A stretch of DNA of 64,000 nucleotides from Desulfobaculum sp044987625 (GCF_044987625.1 NZ_JBJDSB010000002.1:744001-808000), one strand, 5' to 3'; shown: positions 8,554 through 17,403, counted from the stretch's first letter. Notes: a model not told the origin generated them from the sequence alone. Program-made: numbers and translations.

Positions 8554-8820
8554 ATGTGCTTGGCAACGCCCTGCAAGGTGACGGAACTCCTTGAAGAAGA
8601 ACTGGCCATGGTTCAGGTTGGCGACAGCCAGACCTTTGTGAAGTGTTCGCTTATGCTGATGCAGGACAAGCCCGCCATTGGCGAGTACGTGCTGGTGCAC
8701 GCCGGTTTTGCCATCAGCAAGGTAGAAGAGGAGGAAGCGCGTAAAACCATCGACCTCATCAACGAGATGAGCGAACTGGCTGGCGACCGCCCCCTTGGAA
8801 ATACCGCCTTCGACCTGTAG
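8554..8820 (+). CDS. hypC: HypC/HybG-family hydrogenase assembly chaperone
   Basis: Small chaperone that carries the Fe(CN)2CO unit with HypD and binds the large-subunit precursor until nickel arrives. The 88-residue protein starts MCLATPCKV; Cys2 is the essential metal-binding and thiol-contact residue in this family. The frame is open upstream to a GTG at 8509, but the conserved MCLA start fixes the ATG at 8554, with GAGGTG upstream. It is the last gene of the hydrogenase cluster. The other hyp genes (A, B, D, E, F) are not in this window. Confidence 0.95.
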   Translation: MCLATPCKVTELLEEELAMVQVGDSQTFVKCSLMLMQDKPAIGEYVLVHAGFAISKVEEEEARKTIDLINEMSELAGDRPLGNTAFDL

Positions 8821-8861
8821 CGCGGCTGCGCCCCAGCGCGCCGCTCCATGAAAATTCCAGA

Positions 8862-8898
8862 AAAAAGCCCCCGCGCCATTCCAACGCGGGGGTTTTCT
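8862..8898 (+). terminator. Terminator of the hydrogenase cluster
   Basis: Arms CCCCCGCG (8868-8875) and its complement (8885-8892) are followed by TTTTCTT and preceded by an A run, so it can work in both directions. The rest of the gap to 9099 shows no gene or clear signal. Confidence 0.85.
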
Positions 8899-9099
8899 TG
8901 TGTGAGTGGGGTGGGGCGGTTGCGCGTGACGAGGCCATATGGACCCCGGTGCATGCGGGGACGGGTGGTACAAGGCGTCCCAACGCGGGCTTCTGCTTGC
9001 GCTACGCCGTTGCGCATGGGCGCGCTTTTGTATTCCCGCAACCGCGTCAGCCAGCGGTGCTGGAAGCACATGGCAACGCGCCGTGGTTTGCCGTGGGCG

Positions 9100-9537
9100 C
9101 TAATCCTCGGCTTCGAGGTCCAGCGCCTCCATGAGGCGGATGGTCATCTGCAGGAAGTCCGCTTCCGTGATGATGCCCACGAGTTTATCCTCGTCCACCA
9201 CGGGCAGGCAGCCGTATTTGTGGTGGAGGAGGACCTCCGCGGCGTCCTGCAGGGGCGTTTCCGGGATGACGGCGGTGACGTCGGTCCGCATGATTTCCCG
9301 GATGGGAATGCCCGCGTCGATTTCGTCTTGCGTTTTCCTGTCCACCTCCGCAAACTGCGATAAGGTGGCGGAGAGTATGTCCCTGTGTGTGAGCAGACCC
9401 TTGAATTCCATATCGTCCGAGACGATGGGGATGTGCCGGATGCGGGCGAGGGACATCATGGAACGGGCCGTCTTGATGGTGTCCATCTCGCGTAGGGTAA
9501 AGACGTCCTGTGTCATCAGGTCCTTGACTTTCAGCAT
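9100..9537 (-). CDS. CBS-domain protein (two CBS repeats)
   Basis: Stand-alone pair of CBS domains of 145 residues, a module that usually senses adenine nucleotides and regulates another protein. Repeat 1 begins KVKDLMTQDVFTL and contains RHIPIVSDD...GLLTHRDIL; repeat 2 begins IREIMRTDVTAV and contains GCLPVVDEDKLVGIITEADFL. No catalytic or DNA-binding domain is attached. The frame opens nine codons earlier, but AGGAG eight bases before the ATG at 9537 decides the start. It is transcribed alone, towards the hydrogenase cluster. A link to hydrogenase is not shown. Confidence 0.9.
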   Translation of the reverse strand: MLKVKDLMTQDVFTLREMDTIKTARSMMSLARIRHIPIVSDDMEFKGLLTHRDILSATLSQFAEVDRKTQDEIDAGIPIREIMRTDVTAVIPETPLQDAAEVLLHHKYGCLPVVDEDKLVGIITEADFLQMTIRLMEALDLEAED

Positions 9538-9727
9538 GGGGACTCCTTTTTTTACATGAATCATAGTCCCCCTGCGCCCTTGTTCCTGTCAAGTGCTTTG
9601 CGCCGTGCGCGGCAGAGTATATTGACTTGATTGAAGAAATCTGGTCAGCATGGCACGCGCCGAAGTCGCCCTGCTTCAGGATGGTCTGAACGGGCGCCTT
9701 GGCAGCACTCTTTGAGGATACAACTGC

Positions 9728-10375
9728 ATGGTTCAAATTGATTTACGACGGAATAGGGAACGCATGGTGCGTGAGCAGATCGAAGGGCGGGGCATTACCG
9801 ACCCGGCGGTGCTGGACGCCATGCGCACGGTGAAGCGTCACCTCTTTGTGGATGAGGCTCTGCAGGCGCAGGCCTATGAGGATCATCCCATACCCATAGG
9901 GTTCAAGCAGACCATCTCGCAGCCGTATATGGTGGCGCTGATGAGCCAACTGCTGGACGTGAAGCCCGGCATGCGCGTGCTGGAAATTGGCACGGGGTCT
10001 GGCTATCAGGCCGCTGTGCTGGCGCATATGGGGGCGGAGGTCTTCACCGTGGAGCGCATCCGTGAGTTGCACGTCTCCGCGCGCAGCAAGATGACGCGCC
10101 TTCGGTATTTCGGCGTCTCTCTCAAGCTGGACGACGGCACCCTTGGTTGGGCCGAGGAAGCCCCGTTCGACCGCATCATCGTGACGGCTGGCGGGCCGGA
10201 GTTGCCCCAGCCGCTTTTGGACCAGTTGTCCGACCCCGGAAAGCTCATCATCCCGGTTGGCGCATCGCGCCGCCAGCAGAGCCTTATCGTGGCCCGAAAG
10301 GAAAACGGCGAGGTGACGCAGGAGAATATGGGCAACGTGGTCTTTGTCGATCTTATTGGCTCGCACGGCTGGTAG
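9728..10375 (+). CDS. pcm: Protein-L-isoaspartate O-methyltransferase
   Basis: SAM-dependent methyltransferase that starts repair of isoaspartyl residues in aged proteins. The 215-residue product matches the family end to end: MVREQIEGRGI, the substrate segment TISQPYMVALM, the SAM-binding loop VLEIGTGSGYQAAVLA, and DRIIVTAGG. A GAGGA site lies upstream of the ATG. It is followed after only six bases by the DUF368 gene, so the two are probably co-transcribed. Confidence 0.95.
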   Translation: MVQIDLRRNRERMVREQIEGRGITDPAVLDAMRTVKRHLFVDEALQAQAYEDHPIPIGFKQTISQPYMVALMSQLLDVKPGMRVLEIGTGSGYQAAVLAHMGAEVFTVERIRELHVSARSKMTRLRYFGVSLKLDDGTLGWAEEAPFDRIIVTAGGPELPQPLLDQLSDPGKLIIPVGASRRQQSLIVARKENGEVTQENMGNVVFVDLIGSHGW

Positions 10376-10381
10376 CGCGCC

Positions 10382-11380
10382 ATGCCTCTTCCTCGTGAAC
10401 CTGAATCCAACGGACAGAACATGACATTTCTTCAGGCCTTGCTTTCCGGTCCGGGGCCGGACTCTCCCCGTCGCGCCTTTGCGCTGGCCTGCAAGGGCTT
10501 TTGCATGGGGGCCGCGGATATTGTCCCCGGCGTGTCCGGCGGGACGGTGGCCTTTATCACCGGCATCTACGAGGACCTCATCGCGGCCATCCGCTCGGTG
10601 AACCTTCGCGCCATCAGCGCCGCGCTGCGCCTGAACTTTACGGGCGCGGCCAAAGAGATGCACCTGCGCTTTTTGCTGCCTTTGCTCTTTGGGCTGGGTG
10701 CGGCGCTGGTGTCCATGGCGGGGCTGATGAATACACTGCTCAAGCAGCACCCGGTGGAGATTTGGTCCCTGTTCCTCGGGCTGATTGCCGCATCCATCAT
10801 CGTGGTGAGCCGCCGGGTGGAGGAGTGGAACGCCGGGACCGTGGCTTCGCTGGCTTTTGGCGCGGTGGGCAGTTGGTTCATTGTGGGGATGATACCCGTC
10901 ACCACGCCGGAATCGTGGTGGTTTGTCATGCTGTGCGGCATGATTGCCATCTGCGCGATGATTCTGCCGGGCATCAGCGGCGCCTTTCTGCTTTTGATCC
11001 TTGGAAAATACGAGTATATAACAGGGGCGCTCCGCAATCCGTTCGTCCTTGATAATCTGCTGACACTCGGCGTATTTGCCTGTGGTTGTGCTCTTGGCAT
11101 CGCAGCTTTCTCGCGCCTTTTGCATGTGTTCCTGCATCGCTGGCACGCCCAGACCATCGCGTGTTTGACCGGCGTTATGCTTGGTGCGGCGCGCAAGGTG
11201 TGGCCGTGGAAAGAGGTGCTGGAGACGCAGGTCATCCGTGGCAAAGTTCACGTTCTGCGTGATGCCAACGTGCTTCCGGCATTTGACGGGGATTTCCTCT
11301 TTGCCGTATTCCTGATGGCCGTCGGCTTTGCCATGGTGATGCTGCTGGACCGCGTTTCGCGCGTTCGCGCGCACGTGTAG
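10382..11380 (+). CDS. DUF368 integral membrane protein, probable undecaprenyl-phosphate translocase
   Basis: Polytopic inner-membrane protein of 332 residues with the diagnostic DUF368 motif GAADIVPGVSGGTVAF near residue 44 and a second copy-like segment MILPGISGAFLLLILGKYEY, as expected for an inverted-repeat transporter. Members of this family have been shown to recycle undecaprenyl phosphate across the membrane for cell-wall synthesis. About eight hydrophobic segments can be counted. The start is uncertain: ATG 10382 is seven bases after the pcm stop without a clear ribosome-binding site, and ATG 10421 is an alternative. Function is by family, not by context. Confidence 0.85.
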   Translation: MPLPREPESNGQNMTFLQALLSGPGPDSPRRAFALACKGFCMGAADIVPGVSGGTVAFITGIYEDLIAAIRSVNLRAISAALRLNFTGAAKEMHLRFLLPLLFGLGAALVSMAGLMNTLLKQHPVEIWSLFLGLIAASIIVVSRRVEEWNAGTVASLAFGAVGSWFIVGMIPVTTPESWWFVMLCGMIAICAMILPGISGAFLLLILGKYEYITGALRNPFVLDNLLTLGVFACGCALGIAAFSRLLHVFLHRWHAQTIACLTGVMLGAARKVWPWKEVLETQVIRGKVHVLRDANVLPAFDGDFLFAVFLMAVGFAMVMLLDRVSRVRAHV

Positions 11381-11677
11381 TAGGCGAGAGGCCCCGCAGC
11401 GCATCACTTTTCGGGTGATACAGTGTGCCCAAACCCGCAGGCCGGGCCGTACCACAGTGTGGCGACGCGCCGCGTTGGACGGGCAGGGCACCCCTGCGGG
11501 AGTGCAGGGAAAAAACATATTTCTGTCGGTTCAGTGAAAAGATTCTGCGCCCCACTGGTCAACGGCCATGGAGGCATTATCCTTGAGGACTGACCGCCGC
11601 CCGAATGTCGGACGGCACACGTACTGGTACCGTTACGGTGTGAACGTCAAAGCGTAACTACGAAGAGGCGAGAGACA
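11381..11677. other. Intergenic region between the DUF368 gene and mrp
   Basis: About 300 bases with no gene. I see a short CCCTGC/GCAGGG stem near 11493-11509 followed by an A run, and a GTACC/CGTTACGG-rich inverted segment near 11618-11642. Neither is a clear promoter or terminator. Confidence 0.5.
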
Positions 11678-12574
11678 ATGACCCAATCCGGATGCAGCTC
11701 CTGTTCGTCTGGTGGCGGCGGCGAAAATAAGCCGAACGCCAAGCAGATGATTCAGGACCAGATGATCTCCAGCACGCTGGAGAAGATCAAGTACAAGCTG
11801 TTCATCATGAGCGGCAAGGGCGGCGTGGGCAAGAGCTCCGTCACTGTGAACGTTGCGGCCGCGCTGGCCAAGCTGGGCTACAAGGTTGGCATCATGGACG
11901 TGGACATCCACGGTCCCAGTGTGCCGCGTCTGCTCGGCCTGTCCGGCCAGCTGGACGGCGACGAGCGTGGCGGCCTCATCAAGCCCAAGGAATACAACGA
12001 GAATCTTTCCGCTGTTTCCATGGACAGCCTGCTTAAGGATACGGACCAGGCCGTGCTGTGGCGCGGTCCTATGAAAACGTCCGCCATCCGCCAGTTCATC
12101 TCCGACGTCACGTGGGGCGAGCTGGACTTTTTGGTTATCGACTCTCCGCCCGGAACCGGCGACGAGCACATGACCGTGCTCAAGACCATCCCGGACGCCC
12201 TGTGTGTGGTGGTGACCACCCCGCAGGAGCTGTCCCTCGCCGACGTGCGCAAGGCCTGCAACTTCCTGCAGTATGCCCATGCCAGCGTCCTTGGCGTGGT
12301 GGAGAACATGAGTGGGCTGGTCTGTCCGCACTGCCATGAGGAGATTTCCCTCTTCAAGAAGGGCGGCGGCGAAAAGCTGGCCGAGAAGTACGGCATTCCG
12401 TTCCTCGGCGCCATTCCGCTGGACCCGGCCACCGTCGTCGCCAGCGACATTGGCAAGCCCGTGGTGTACCTTGACGAGGAGTCCCCCGCCAAGGACGCCC
12501 TGCTGAAAATCGCCAAGAAGATTAGCGAAGCCGCCGAGAACAGCCTCGAAGCGGTGTCCACCATTCACGTGTAG
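11678..12574 (+). CDS. mrp: Mrp/NBP35-family Fe-S cluster carrier ATPase
   Basis: P-loop ATPase that holds and hands over [4Fe-4S] clusters to apoproteins in the cytoplasm. The 298-residue protein has the deviant Walker A SGKGGVGKS (residues 45-53), the Mrp motif DVDIHGPS, DSPPGTGDEH, and the bridging-cluster motif CPHC (Cys216, Cys219). It also has a CSSC near the N terminus (Cys6, Cys9), as in NBP35-type members. It is preceded by GAGGCGAGAG and followed by a transglycosylase gene after 50 bases. Such a carrier would serve the many Fe-S proteins encoded in this window. Confidence 0.93.
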   Translation: MTQSGCSSCSSGGGGENKPNAKQMIQDQMISSTLEKIKYKLFIMSGKGGVGKSSVTVNVAAALAKLGYKVGIMDVDIHGPSVPRLLGLSGQLDGDERGGLIKPKEYNENLSAVSMDSLLKDTDQAVLWRGPMKTSAIRQFISDVTWGELDFLVIDSPPGTGDEHMTVLKTIPDALCVVVTTPQELSLADVRKACNFLQYAHASVLGVVENMSGLVCPHCHEEISLFKKGGGEKLAEKYGIPFLGAIPLDPATVVASDIGKPVVYLDEESPAKDALLKIAKKISEAAENSLEAVSTIHV

Positions 12575-12624
12575 TCCGCCTGCGCCGTAGGGCGCGGCCC
12601 GGACCTCTAGCCTGCGGGAGCCGT

Positions 12625-13209
12625 ATGCGCCGACCCCTGGCCATAGCGACAGCCGGTGTCATGCTGGCGGCATCACTTGCGATGTCCGCCACGGATGCTC
12701 GCGCGGGCAAGCTGTATTATTACGTTGACGAGGAGGGCGGGTTCCACTTTACGAACCGGCCCTCCTCGACCGCGTACAGCGTGTTTGCGGTGTTCCGCAA
12801 TTTTCCGGATAAGAGCCGTGACGAGATTATGCGCGTGGTGAAGCGCATGTCCCGCCGTCACGGGGTGGATTCCAACCTCGTCGCCGCAGTCATCGAGGTG
12901 GAGTCGAATTTTGAACCAGACGCCGTGTCGCACAAGGGCGCTCAGGGGCTTATGCAAATCATGCCCGCGACAGGCAAGGACCTTGGCCTCAAAAAGCCTT
13001 TCGATATGGAAGACAACATTGAGGCCGGGGTGAAGTACCTTAAAGAGCAGCTGAGCCGCTTTGGCGACAACGCGCTTGCTCTTGCCGCGTACAACGCCGG
13101 TCCCAAGCAGGTCGAGCGATACGACGGCGTCCCCCCTTTCCCCGAAACCCGGCAATACGTCCAAAAAGTACTTTCCATCTATAAACGACTCAAAGGCGGC
13201 AAACCCTAA
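12625..13209 (+). CDS. Lytic transglycosylase (SLT domain) with DUF4124-like N terminus
   Basis: Exported murein lytic transglycosylase of 194 residues. A signal peptide covers about residues 1-28 (MRRPLAIATAGV... ADARAG). A short KLYYYVDEEGGFHFTNRP segment of the DUF4124 type follows. The SLT domain has VIEVESNF (catalytic Glu93), GLMQIMPAT and ALAAYNAGP. Its stop overlaps the pgsA start by one base (TAATG), which implies translational coupling. Confidence 0.92.
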   Translation: MRRPLAIATAGVMLAASLAMSATDARAGKLYYYVDEEGGFHFTNRPSSTAYSVFAVFRNFPDKSRDEIMRVVKRMSRRHGVDSNLVAAVIEVESNFEPDAVSHKGAQGLMQIMPATGKDLGLKKPFDMEDNIEAGVKYLKEQLSRFGDNALALAAYNAGPKQVERYDGVPPFPETRQYVQKVLSIYKRLKGGKP

Positions 13210-13769
13210 TGATCGAGCTCAACCTGGCGAACAAGCTCACCCTTGCGCGCATTCTTGGTGTACCCGTAATCGTTCTGTTGTTGTATTTTCCCACCAAGAT
13301 GACCTGTCTGTTGGCCATGCTGGTCTTCATCATCGCATCCCTGACGGACCTGTTCGACGGCCTTGTGGCGCGCCGTTTGGGCATGGTGACCAATTTCGGC
13401 AAATTCCTCGATCCGCTTGCGGACAAGATTCTGGTTGGCTCCGTGCTGATTATGCTGGTGGAGCTGGGCTGGGTGCCTGCGTGGGTGGTTATCATCATCG
13501 TTGCCCGCGAAACGACGGTGACGGGCCTTCGCGCCGTGGCGTCGGACATGGGTATGGTCCTTGCGGCGGACAAGTACGGTAAGCTGAAAACCGTTATTCA
13601 GATTCTGGCACTGTGTCCTTTGCTGTTGCATTTTGAATGGTTTGGATTTGATCCGGTCGGCATCGGTACCTTCTTCCTCTACATCGCGCTTGTGCTTACA
13701 GTGTTCTCCGGCGGGAATTACCTGTACAAATTCTATAAGAACTGGTTAGATGAAGAACGTGAGGCCTAG
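13209..13769 (+). CDS. pgsA: CDP-diacylglycerol-glycerol-3-phosphate 3-phosphatidyltransferase
   Basis: Makes phosphatidylglycerol phosphate, the committed step to phosphatidylglycerol and cardiolipin, in the inner membrane. The 186-residue protein has the full CDP-alcohol phosphotransferase signature: Asp47, Asp50, Gly51, Ala54-Arg55, Gly64, Asp68 and Asp72, all with canonical spacing. Several hydrophobic helices and a basic segment complete the fold. It begins inside the stop codon of the transglycosylase gene. Confidence 0.95.
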   Translation: MIELNLANKLTLARILGVPVIVLLLYFPTKMTCLLAMLVFIIASLTDLFDGLVARRLGMVTNFGKFLDPLADKILVGSVLIMLVELGWVPAWVVIIIVARETTVTGLRAVASDMGMVLAADKYGKLKTVIQILALCPLLLHFEWFGFDPVGIGTFFLYIALVLTVFSGGNYLYKFYKNWLDEEREA

Positions 13770-13779
13770 TGCCATGGGG

Positions 13780-13808
13780 TTATGGCACAACATTGTGTTG
13801 TGCCATAA
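13780..13808. repeat. Perfect 13-bp inverted repeat before pilT
   Basis: Arms 13780-13792 and 13796-13808 are exact complements around TTG. There is no T tract, so it is more likely an operator or an mRNA-stability hairpin than a terminator. It lies 30 bases before the pilT start. Confidence 0.75.
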
Positions 13809-13837
13809 GTGCAGTGCGTTAACTGCGGGGGTGCCGT

Positions 13838-14920
13838 ATGGCTCAGATTGATGCGTTCTTTAAGATGATGCATGAGATGGGGGCGTCGGACCTCCATCTC
13901 TCCAGTGGCAGCCAGCCCATCATTCGGCTGCATGGTGAGCTGGAACGGGTGAAATACAAGGTGCTTGAGCATGATGAACTCAAAAAGCTCCTGTTCGAAA
14001 TCACCCCGGAAGCCAAGGTGAAGGAATTTGAGGAAACAGGCGATATCGACTTCGCCTACGAGGTCCCGAACCTCGCCCGCTACAGGGTGAACTTCTTCAA
14101 CCAATCCCGAGGCATCGCAGGCGTCTTCCGCGAAATTCCGCAGAAGATTCTGACCATCGAAGACCTTGCCCTGCCGGAGGTGCTCCGCAGCCTCTGCTTG
14201 CTCCCCAAGGGGCTTGTCCTTGTAACCGGCCCGACCGGCAGTGGTAAGTCCACCACCCTCGCCGCGATGGTGGACTACTGCAACAGGATGCGCCGCCAGC
14301 ACATCCTGACCATCGAAGACCCTATCGAGTTTGTCCACACTCCCAACCAGAGCCTTATCAACCAGCGTGAACTCGGGCGTGACACCAAGAGCTTCTCCGC
14401 CGCCCTGCGCGGCGCGCTCCGTGAGGACCCGGACGTCATCCTCGTTGGCGAAATGCGCGACCTGGAGACCATCCAGCTAGCCCTTGAGGCGGCCGAGACC
14501 GGCCACTTGGTGTTTTCCACCTTGCACACCATCTCGGCGGCAAAGACCGTGGACCGTATTATCGAGGTGTTCCCCGGCGACCTGCAGGCGCAAATTCGCG
14601 CCGGGCTGTCCGAGGCACTGCGCGCCGTGGTGGCGCAGAACCTGTTCAAGCGCGTGGATACCAAGGGCCGCGTGGCCGCGTTGGAAATCCTCATCGGCAT
14701 TCCGTCCGTGCGCAACCTCATCCGCGAGAACAAGACCTTCCAGCTCAACTCCGTCATCGAGACCGGCAAACGCTACGGCATGCAGACGCTTGACGACGAA
14801 ATCCTGCGTCTGCTCCAGAAGGGCATGATCGACCCCAACGATGCCTACGAAAAGGCGGTGGAGAAGAGCAAGTTCAAGCAGTACCTGACAAAGGACCCGA
14901 ACGACTTCACCGAAGGCTGA
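13838..14920 (+). CDS. pilT: Type IV pilus retraction ATPase PilT
   Basis: Hexameric motor ATPase at the inner membrane that depolymerises type IV pili and drives twitching. The 360-residue protein shows MGASDLHLSSGSQP at the N terminus, Walker A GPTGSGKS (131-138), the Asp box ILTIEDPIEFVH, Walker B RGALREDPDVILVGEMRD and the His box TGHLVFSTLHT. The C terminus carries an AIRNLIRE-like segment (SVRNLIRENK). It is the first gene of a set that continues with a second PilT-type ATPase 13 bases downstream. Confidence 0.95.
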   Translation: MAQIDAFFKMMHEMGASDLHLSSGSQPIIRLHGELERVKYKVLEHDELKKLLFEITPEAKVKEFEETGDIDFAYEVPNLARYRVNFFNQSRGIAGVFREIPQKILTIEDLALPEVLRSLCLLPKGLVLVTGPTGSGKSTTLAAMVDYCNRMRRQHILTIEDPIEFVHTPNQSLINQRELGRDTKSFSAALRGALREDPDVILVGEMRDLETIQLALEAAETGHLVFSTLHTISAAKTVDRIIEVFPGDLQAQIRAGLSEALRAVVAQNLFKRVDTKGRVAALEILIGIPSVRNLIRENKTFQLNSVIETGKRYGMQTLDDEILRLLQKGMIDPNDAYEKAVEKSKFKQYLTKDPNDFTEG

Positions 14921-14933
14921 CGGAGGGGCTGTC

Positions 14934-16097
14934 ATGCTGCGTTCGCAATTGGATCATGTCATCGGGCAGGTGCTGGACGCCAATCCCGATACCTCGGACA
15001 TCTTTTTCGTGGCGGGCAAGCCGCTGCAGGCCGAGGTGCACGGCAAGTTGACCGATGTGGAACTGGACCCCGGCCTTGGGGCGCTGTCGCCAAACCAGAC
15101 CGAATCCTGCGCCTTTTGCATGATGGGGCGCAACCAGCGCGTCTATGACGACCTTGTCCAGCACGGCTCGTGCGATTTGTCCTATGAACTTTTGGGCCGC
15201 GCGCGGTTTAGGGTGAATATTTTCAGCCAGCGCGGTTCGCTGTCCATTGTGATGCGCCAGCTTTCCACGGACGTGCCGACGTTTGAAAAGCTGGGGCTGC
15301 CGGGCATCTTTGAGGAGATGGCGCTGGAGAAATTTGGCCTTATCCTCGTCACCGGCTCCACGGGCAGCGGTAAGTCCACCACGCTTGCCGCGCTTATCGA
15401 CTCCATCAACGCCCAATTCCCCGTCCATATCCTCACCCTTGAAGACCCTGTTGAATTCGTCCACCCGCACAAGATGGGTACCGTGAACCAGCGCGAAATG
15501 GGGCAGGACTTCGATAGTTTCGCCTCGGGCCTTCGCGCCGCGCTGCGCCAAGCGCCCAAGGTTATCCTTGTCGGCGAAATCCGCGATAACGAAACCATCG
15601 AAATCGCCATGCAGGCCGCCGAAACGGGGCATCTTGTCCTTGGCACCCTGCATACGTCCGACACGGGGCAGACCATCAACCGCATCATCGGCATGTTTGA
15701 GCCGTCCGAAGAACACCTTGTGCGCCAGCGCCTTGGTGAAAGCGTGAAGTTCGTCGTCTCCCAGCGCCTGTGCCCCAAGGAGGGTGGCGGGCGCGTGGCG
15801 GCTTTTGAAATCCTGCGCAACAACCTGCGCATCAAGGACATCATCGTCAACGGCGAAACGCCGGAGAAGACGTTCTACAACGTGCTGGAAACCTCCGAGA
15901 CCTTCGGCATGATGACATTTGACCAATGTCTGGCCCGGCTGTTTGAGGAGGGGAAAATCAGCGAGGATACGGCGACTGTCTACGCATCCGACAAGTCCGC
16001 GTTGATGCAGCGACTTGATAGGATTAAGACCTTGCGCGGTGATCAGGTGACGGATATCTCCGGCTTGGAGATTGACAACGATTACGGCAAGGAGTAG
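14934..16097 (+). CDS. Second PilT/PilU-type pilus ATPase
   Basis: Paralogue of the preceding PilT, 387 residues, with Walker A GSTGSGKS (141-148), VHILTLEDPVEFVHPHK, GLRAALRQAPKVILVGEIRD and TGHLVLGTLHTSDT. The N-terminal third is more divergent, with SDIFFVAGKPLQAEVHG in place of SDLHL and an unusual Cys pair (CAFC, about 59-62). Its position immediately after pilT parallels pilT-pilU arrangements, in which PilU is an accessory retraction motor. PilU is therefore a likely role but not proved. GGAGGGG precedes the start. Confidence 0.88.
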   Translation: MLRSQLDHVIGQVLDANPDTSDIFFVAGKPLQAEVHGKLTDVELDPGLGALSPNQTESCAFCMMGRNQRVYDDLVQHGSCDLSYELLGRARFRVNIFSQRGSLSIVMRQLSTDVPTFEKLGLPGIFEEMALEKFGLILVTGSTGSGKSTTLAALIDSINAQFPVHILTLEDPVEFVHPHKMGTVNQREMGQDFDSFASGLRAALRQAPKVILVGEIRDNETIEIAMQAAETGHLVLGTLHTSDTGQTINRIIGMFEPSEEHLVRQRLGESVKFVVSQRLCPKEGGGRVAAFEILRNNLRIKDIIVNGETPEKTFYNVLETSETFGMMTFDQCLARLFEEGKISEDTATVYASDKSALMQRLDRIKTLRGDQVTDISGLEIDNDYGKE

Positions 16098-16131
16098 CCC
16101 GCCGCTTTTGCGGCGCTTCAGGGAGGCGGCT

Positions 16132-16767
16132 ATGCAGGTGACCTGCTCGTCATGCCAGAATGTGCTGAATATTCCGGATGAGAAGATTCCGGCCAGTGGC
16201 CGGTTTAACGTCAAGTGCCCCCACTGCGCGAACAAGATTCTCGTGGAAGGGGCGCCCGCTACGCAGCGGCGTGAGGCCCCGGCCAAAAAGGTTTCGGCCC
16301 CGCCAAAGCCGGAGCTGAACCTGCCCGCTGTGGAGCCGGACATTATTCCGCCCGGTACCGAAGCGGCGTTTGTTTTTGTGCAGGACGGCGACTGGAAGAG
16401 CGCGGCCAAAGCGTGGCTGGAGCAAAAAGGCTACTTTGTCGGGGGCGCGGATGACGAGCTGGAGGCCATAGCCAAATTGCGCCTGAACAGTTACGCTGTC
16501 CTTATCCTTGAGGATTTTGACGGCTCGCGCCGCTTGCGGGACGAGGTTGCCATGTGGCCGGGCCACAAACGCCGCGAAACGAACCTTATCCTCCTTGGCA
16601 CCGAGGCCAAAAGCCTTGATCAGAATTTGGCCTTTCGCAATGGGGCGAATTTCTATATGAACACCAGCGACGGAGAGAACGCTCCGGAGTTGCTAGAAAG
16701 TGCCATTCAGGGTTATGAGCTGTATTACGAATTGTTCAACAAAGCGACGCAAGGCGTCGGGAGCTGA
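16132..16767 (+). CDS. Zinc-ribbon protein with receiver-like C-terminal domain
   Basis: 211 residues. The N terminus is an MJ0042-type zinc ribbon with CSSC (Cys5, Cys8) and CPHC (Cys29, Cys32). A Pro/Ala-rich linker follows (about 40-75). The rest looks like a response-regulator fold without a proper phosphoacceptor (AVLILEDFDGSRRLRDEV and NLILLGTEAKS). The start at 16132 is set by GGGAGG nearby; an upstream in-frame ATG would lie inside the preceding gene. The tight link to two pilus ATPases suggests a role in pilus control, but this is inference from position only. Confidence 0.7.
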   Translation: MQVTCSSCQNVLNIPDEKIPASGRFNVKCPHCANKILVEGAPATQRREAPAKKVSAPPKPELNLPAVEPDIIPPGTEAAFVFVQDGDWKSAAKAWLEQKGYFVGGADDELEAIAKLRLNSYAVLILEDFDGSRRLRDEVAMWPGHKRRETNLILLGTEAKSLDQNLAFRNGANFYMNTSDGENAPELLESAIQGYELYYELFNKATQGVGS

Positions 16768-16787
16768 CCTCAACCTGACGGAAAACC

Positions 16788-17063
16788 ATGGATTCCAAGA
16801 CTTCCATTTTGCAAACACGGCTGATGAACTGCCTGGAAACCATCATCGAGCTGGAACAGGACCTCGAGCGCCTGGAGCTTGGTCATGTGCTGCTGGATGA
16901 GTTCAGTCAGCTCAAGGCCTTTATGAAACGCATCGATCAGGTGGACGTTGAGGAAGAGGACGTGCGTCGCATAGAGCGGGCTACTGCCAACTTCCTCGAA
17001 GAACTGAGAGGGCCGCTCGGGCTGGCTTCCCACGAGGAAGAGCGTCCGAAGCTGGTGCAATGA
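16788..17063 (+). CDS. Conserved-looking hypothetical protein, helical
   Basis: Small acidic protein of 91 residues that I do not recognise. It looks almost wholly helical, with Leu/Glu-rich heptads (LETIIELEQDLERLELGHVL), suggesting a coiled coil. It has no signal peptide or membrane segment. It lies 20 bases after the zinc-ribbon gene and 10 bases before an FtsB-like gene, so it belongs to this operon. Confidence 0.65.
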   Translation: MDSKTSILQTRLMNCLETIIELEQDLERLELGHVLLDEFSQLKAFMKRIDQVDVEEEDVRRIERATANFLEELRGPLGLASHEEERPKLVQ

Positions 17064-17073
17064 TCCCGGCGCA

Positions 17074-17403
17074 GTGAGACGAATTTTTCTTGTCATACTC
17101 ATCCTGCTCAATTTAACCCTTGGATACCGCCTGCTTGTGGGCGACCAAGGGCTTATAGCCTATCGTGAACTGCGTGAAGACCACGAGCAGATGACCCGGC
17201 GACTTGCCGAGGCCGAGCAGCGCGCCCGCGACCTGTCGCGGGAAATCCGCCTGCTCAAGTCTGACCGCGACTACCTGAAGGATACACTTCGCAAGAGAAT
17301 GAACTATCTGGAAAGAGACGAAATCGTCTACGTCTTCCCGGATTCGCAATCCGATACGCCTGACACGCACCCAGGAGCCGCCATCGATGCAGACCAAGAT
17401 TAA
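17074..17403 (+). CDS. ftsB: FtsB/DivIC-like septum formation initiator
   Basis: Bitopic membrane protein of 109 residues with the layout of FtsB: a short cytoplasmic tip, one transmembrane segment (about 4-20), then a periplasmic coiled coil (EDHEQMTRRLAEAEQRARDL) and a short tail with MNYLERDEIVYVFP. FtsB bridges FtsL and FtsQ in the divisome. It starts at a GTG. The last 17 bases overlap the TPR gene. Small coiled-coil membrane proteins are hard to assign, so the symbol is tentative. Confidence 0.7.
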   Translation: MRRIFLVILILLNLTLGYRLLVGDQGLIAYRELREDHEQMTRRLAEAEQRARDLSREIRLLKSDRDYLKDTLRKRMNYLERDEIVYVFPDSQSDTPDTHPGAAIDADQD

